Shown here in pieces: positions 62,271 through 64,000 of a DNA stretch of 64,000 nt (position 1 is its first letter; each line of letters begins with the position of its first letter). The translations under genes were made by a program, and so were the position numbers. The notes beneath the pieces are model-generated. The model made no database searches and was not told where the DNA came from. It worked only from the letters and a program-made list of their open reading frames with translations. The stretch spans positions 124,001-188,000 of the forward strand of contig NZ_LMLZ01000024.1 in NCBI RefSeq assembly GCF_001422735.1, in the 5' to 3' direction. Source of the stretch: Acidovorax sp. Leaf78 (GTDB lineage: Bacteria > Pseudomonadota > Gammaproteobacteria > Burkholderiales > Burkholderiaceae_C).

Positions 62271-62432
62271 AGCCCCCTGAGTCGCTGCGCGCCTCGGTGG
62301 TACGCGCCAAGAGGCGCGGCCTCTTCGGCCTGTCCAAGCATGCGCAGGCAGGCTTGGAGCCGCAGCTCAGCCCCGGAGGGAGACGCCACCGGTGGCCCGA
62401 TAAAGCTGGTTCCACGGTGGCACTGGGATGAT
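62271..62432 (+). repeat. Composite family C repeat (copy 8) after the sulfatase gene
   Basis: Starts CCCCCTGAGTCGCTGCGC two bases after the sulfatase stop. A ~70-base insert shared with copy 1 (GGCGCGGCCTCTTCGGCC and GGCAGGCTTGGAGCC) splits it, then GGAGGGAGACGCCACCGGTG and GGTTCCACGG complete the element. Confidence 0.75.
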
Positions 62433-62474
62433 TGCGCGCCAGTTTTGGCGGCCGGAGCGCCGCGCAACCAACGA

Positions 62475-62609
62475 CCGTTCGGGCTGAGTTTGTCGACGCC
62501 TTGCACGACCTGCGAAATCTTCGAAGCTAATCCCAACTTCGTTCGTGCTGCTCTCGCCGAAGGGCTGTCCCCTTCCATGCCCTAGCTTCTACGGGCTCAG
62601 CCCGAACGG
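62475..62609. repeat. Diverged family B element (copy 4)
   Basis: Left arm CCGTTCGGGCTGAG and right arm CTCAGCCCGAACGG are intact, but about 110 bases with drifted arms and an insert lie between. It is an older or rearranged copy. Confidence 0.6.
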
Positions 62610-62645
62610 ATGGGATGACATGGATGGAGCATGTTTTTAAGCGTT

Positions 62646-62697
62646 TTAGGCCCCTACCGCTTGATAGACAAGCGCCACCAGCTATTGATTCAATAGC
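62646..62697 (-). repeat. Family A repeat overlapping the LysR gene 3' end
   Basis: On the minus strand GCTATTGAATCAATAGC then CTGGTGGCGCTTG, loop, CAAGCGGTAG, like copy 1 at 1270. Its first part encodes the last residues (LLNQ and stop) of the LysR protein. Confidence 0.75.
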
Positions 62698-63587
62698 GTC
62701 CCGCTCTTCCCCGCCTCCAGCAGGCGCGTGAGCAGCGGGTGCATCACCTTGCGGGCGCTGTAGATCAGGTGGAACTGCTCCTGCACATCCGGCGTGGTGC
62801 CCACCTGCACCAGGCCGTGGGTGTGTGCCAGGTGCTCGCCCAGCGACACGGGGGCGGGCATCACGCCCATGCCGGTGGCGGCAAAGGTGCTCAGGAGGGC
62901 GCTGTCCTCGAACTCCCCGGCGATGCGCGGGCGGATGCGTTCGCGTTCCAGCCAGTGGTCGATGCGGGCGCGCATGGCGGCGTGGTCGGTGGGCAGCAGC
63001 ACGGGCACCACGGCCAGGCTGTGCGGGAAGTCCGTCGCCGCCGCCTCGGCCCACAGCGGCGGGGCGTACCAGGCGATGGCGCTCGTGCCCAGCAGCTGGC
63101 TGGTGGTGCGCAGCGCGCGGTTGGGCGGCGCGGCGCGGTCGGCCAGCACCGCGTCGAGCTTGTGCAGCGCCAGCTCGCCCAGCAGCGGCTGGAACTCGCC
63201 CTCGTGGCACAGCAGGCGCAGGTGGGGTTCGTCCAGCACGGGGGTCAGCAGCCGGTGCACGGCCAGCTTGGCGATGCCGTCGGAGATGCCCAGGTTCAGC
63301 CGCAGCGTCTGGCCGGTGGCGGCCTCGCGCACGCGCACCGGCAGCAGCTCGCCCAGGGCAAAGATGTGGTCCGCCTCGTGCAGCGCGGCCACGCCTGCGT
63401 CGGTGAGCACGAGGTTGCGGCCCTCGGAGCGCAGCAGGCTCACGCCCAAGGCCTTTTCCAGCTCGCGCACCTGCGCGCTGATGGTCTGCACGGCCATGTC
63501 CAGCCGCTCGGCGGCGCGCGCGATGCCGCCCTCCTTGGCCACCACCCAGAAGTAGAAAAGATGGCGGTAGTTGAAGCTCTGGCTCAT
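62682..63587 (-). CDS. LysR-family regulator of the NhaR type
   Basis: 301 aa. The N-terminal HTH (NYRHLFYFWVVAKEGGIARAAERLDMAVQTISAQVRELEKALGVSLL) is close to that of NhaR. The rest is a periplasmic-binding-like effector domain (LNLGISDGIAKLAVHRLL). NhaR responds to sodium and activates antiporter or other genes. I chose the ATG at 63587 (MSQSFNYRHL); the in-frame start at 63611 adds MRFLPGNP. Its C-terminal GTLLNQ and stop lie in a family A repeat. It is divergent from terC, which it may control. Confidence 0.88.
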   Translation of the reverse strand: MSQSFNYRHLFYFWVVAKEGGIARAAERLDMAVQTISAQVRELEKALGVSLLRSEGRNLVLTDAGVAALHEADHIFALGELLPVRVREAATGQTLRLNLGISDGIAKLAVHRLLTPVLDEPHLRLLCHEGEFQPLLGELALHKLDAVLADRAAPPNRALRTTSQLLGTSAIAWYAPPLWAEAAATDFPHSLAVVPVLLPTDHAAMRARIDHWLERERIRPRIAGEFEDSALLSTFAATGMGVMPAPVSLGEHLAHTHGLVQVGTTPDVQEQFHLIYSARKVMHPLLTRLLEAGKSGTLLNQ

Positions 63588-63741
63588 GGGGTTTCCTGGG
63601 AGAAATCGCAAAGGTTCGTAAAAACCGAACCAATGGTATCAATATGACAGGTTTTTAAGAATCTCTTGCGTCCCTACAGTGCGGGCTGTTGTCGGGTGGG
63701 GCGCCCGGCAGACGAACCAATTCCCTTCGGAGCAAAGATTC

Positions 63742-64000
63742 ATGGAAACAATAGGAACCTGGTGGATGTGGGCGGGATTCGCCGTCTTCGTGGTCGTCGC
63801 CATCGGCGTCGACCTTCTGGTGATGGAGCGCCAGGGGGCGCACAAGGTCACGATGAAAGAGGCGCTGCGCTGGAGCCTGTTGTGGTTCTCGCTGGCGTTC
63901 GTGTTCGTCGCCATCCTCTGGTGGTACCTCGACAGCAGCCAGGGGCGCGAGGTGGCCAACACGGTGTCGATGCAGTTCATCACCGGCTATCTGGTGGAAA
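63742..64000 (+). CDS. TerC/Alx-family membrane protein, 5' part
   Basis: The first 86 codons, running off the window. TerC opening with METIGTWWMWAGFAVFVVVAIGVDLLVME and the EALRWSLLWFSLAFVFVAILWWY helix. Members export manganese or protect against metal stress and tellurite. The ATG at 63742 has GGAGC eleven bases upstream. Divergent from the LysR gene across 154 bases; an AAAAACC/GGTTTTT inverted pair at 63620-63656 may be a regulatory site. Confidence 0.85.
   Translation, partial: METIGTWWMWAGFAVFVVVAIGVDLLVMERQGAHKVTMKEALRWSLLWFSLAFVFVAILWWYLDSSQGREVANTVSMQFITGYLVE

Noticed and set aside
63588-63741. Possible manganese riboswitch before terC
   Set aside because: The 154-base gap lacks the conserved yybP-ykoY bases, and no stable two-stem layout is evident. 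Only a short inverted pair is visible.

Overview
The window looks like part of the chromosome of a high-GC betaproteobacterium of the family Comamonadaceae, most like Acidovorax or a close relative. I base this on the gene set (three Bug-type solute receptors, PhaM-like protein, acdS/acdR, the neighbouring priA and hemE) and on several short interspersed repeats that I recognise from that group. This is inference from content; no database was searched. I see no tRNA, rRNA, CRISPR array, transposase or prophage. The window starts just downstream of a GST gene and ends inside a terC-like gene.

Layout. 0.1-5 kb: a GST, then a copper module (DUF2946 protein, TonB-dependent receptor, YcnI-like protein, PCu(A)C chaperone). 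5-8.7 kb: PhaM-like granule protein, FIST sensor protein, CorC/HlyC-type membrane protein. 8.9-12 kb: a PhnD-like/rhodanese fusion divergent from a sulfite dehydrogenase and its cytochrome. 12-13.7 kb: dadA preceded by a textbook tandem glycine riboswitch. 13.7-17.6 kb: an operon of a Bug receptor, an FAD monooxygenase-like protein and a CMD-domain protein. 17.8-19 kb: two paralogous small exported proteins with DRDGDG repeats. 19-22.8 kb: a compact five-gene TetR operon containing an ABC1 (UbiB-like) kinase. 23-27 kb: an XRE regulator divergent from a CREST-type membrane hydrolase fused in an operon with an LplT/acyltransferase protein. 27-32.5 kb: a Bug receptor, acdS/acdR (plant-associated ACC deaminase), an EamA exporter, a saccharopine-dehydrogenase-like protein. 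32.7-44 kb: envelope and membrane proteins, a GGQEF-type GGDEF protein, tgt, usp, pldA. 44-50.5 kb: Rep/UvrD helicase, LivJ-type receptor, AEC transporter, two unknown membrane proteins. 50.7-53 kb: cupin and an AbiEi/AbiEii-like toxin-antitoxin pair. 53-57 kb: priA, a 0.7-kb gene-free region with four DnaA-box matches, hemE. 57-64 kb: MFS-monooxygenase fusion, MarR regulator, Bug receptor with sulfatase, LysR (NhaR-like) regulator, terC start.

The strongest non-gene signals are the riboswitch on dadA, the DnaA-box region, and four families of short interspersed repeats that cluster within a few bases of stop codons. In several places these repeats are read as protein (cytochrome N-terminus, YcnI signal peptide, PriA linker, LysR C-terminus).
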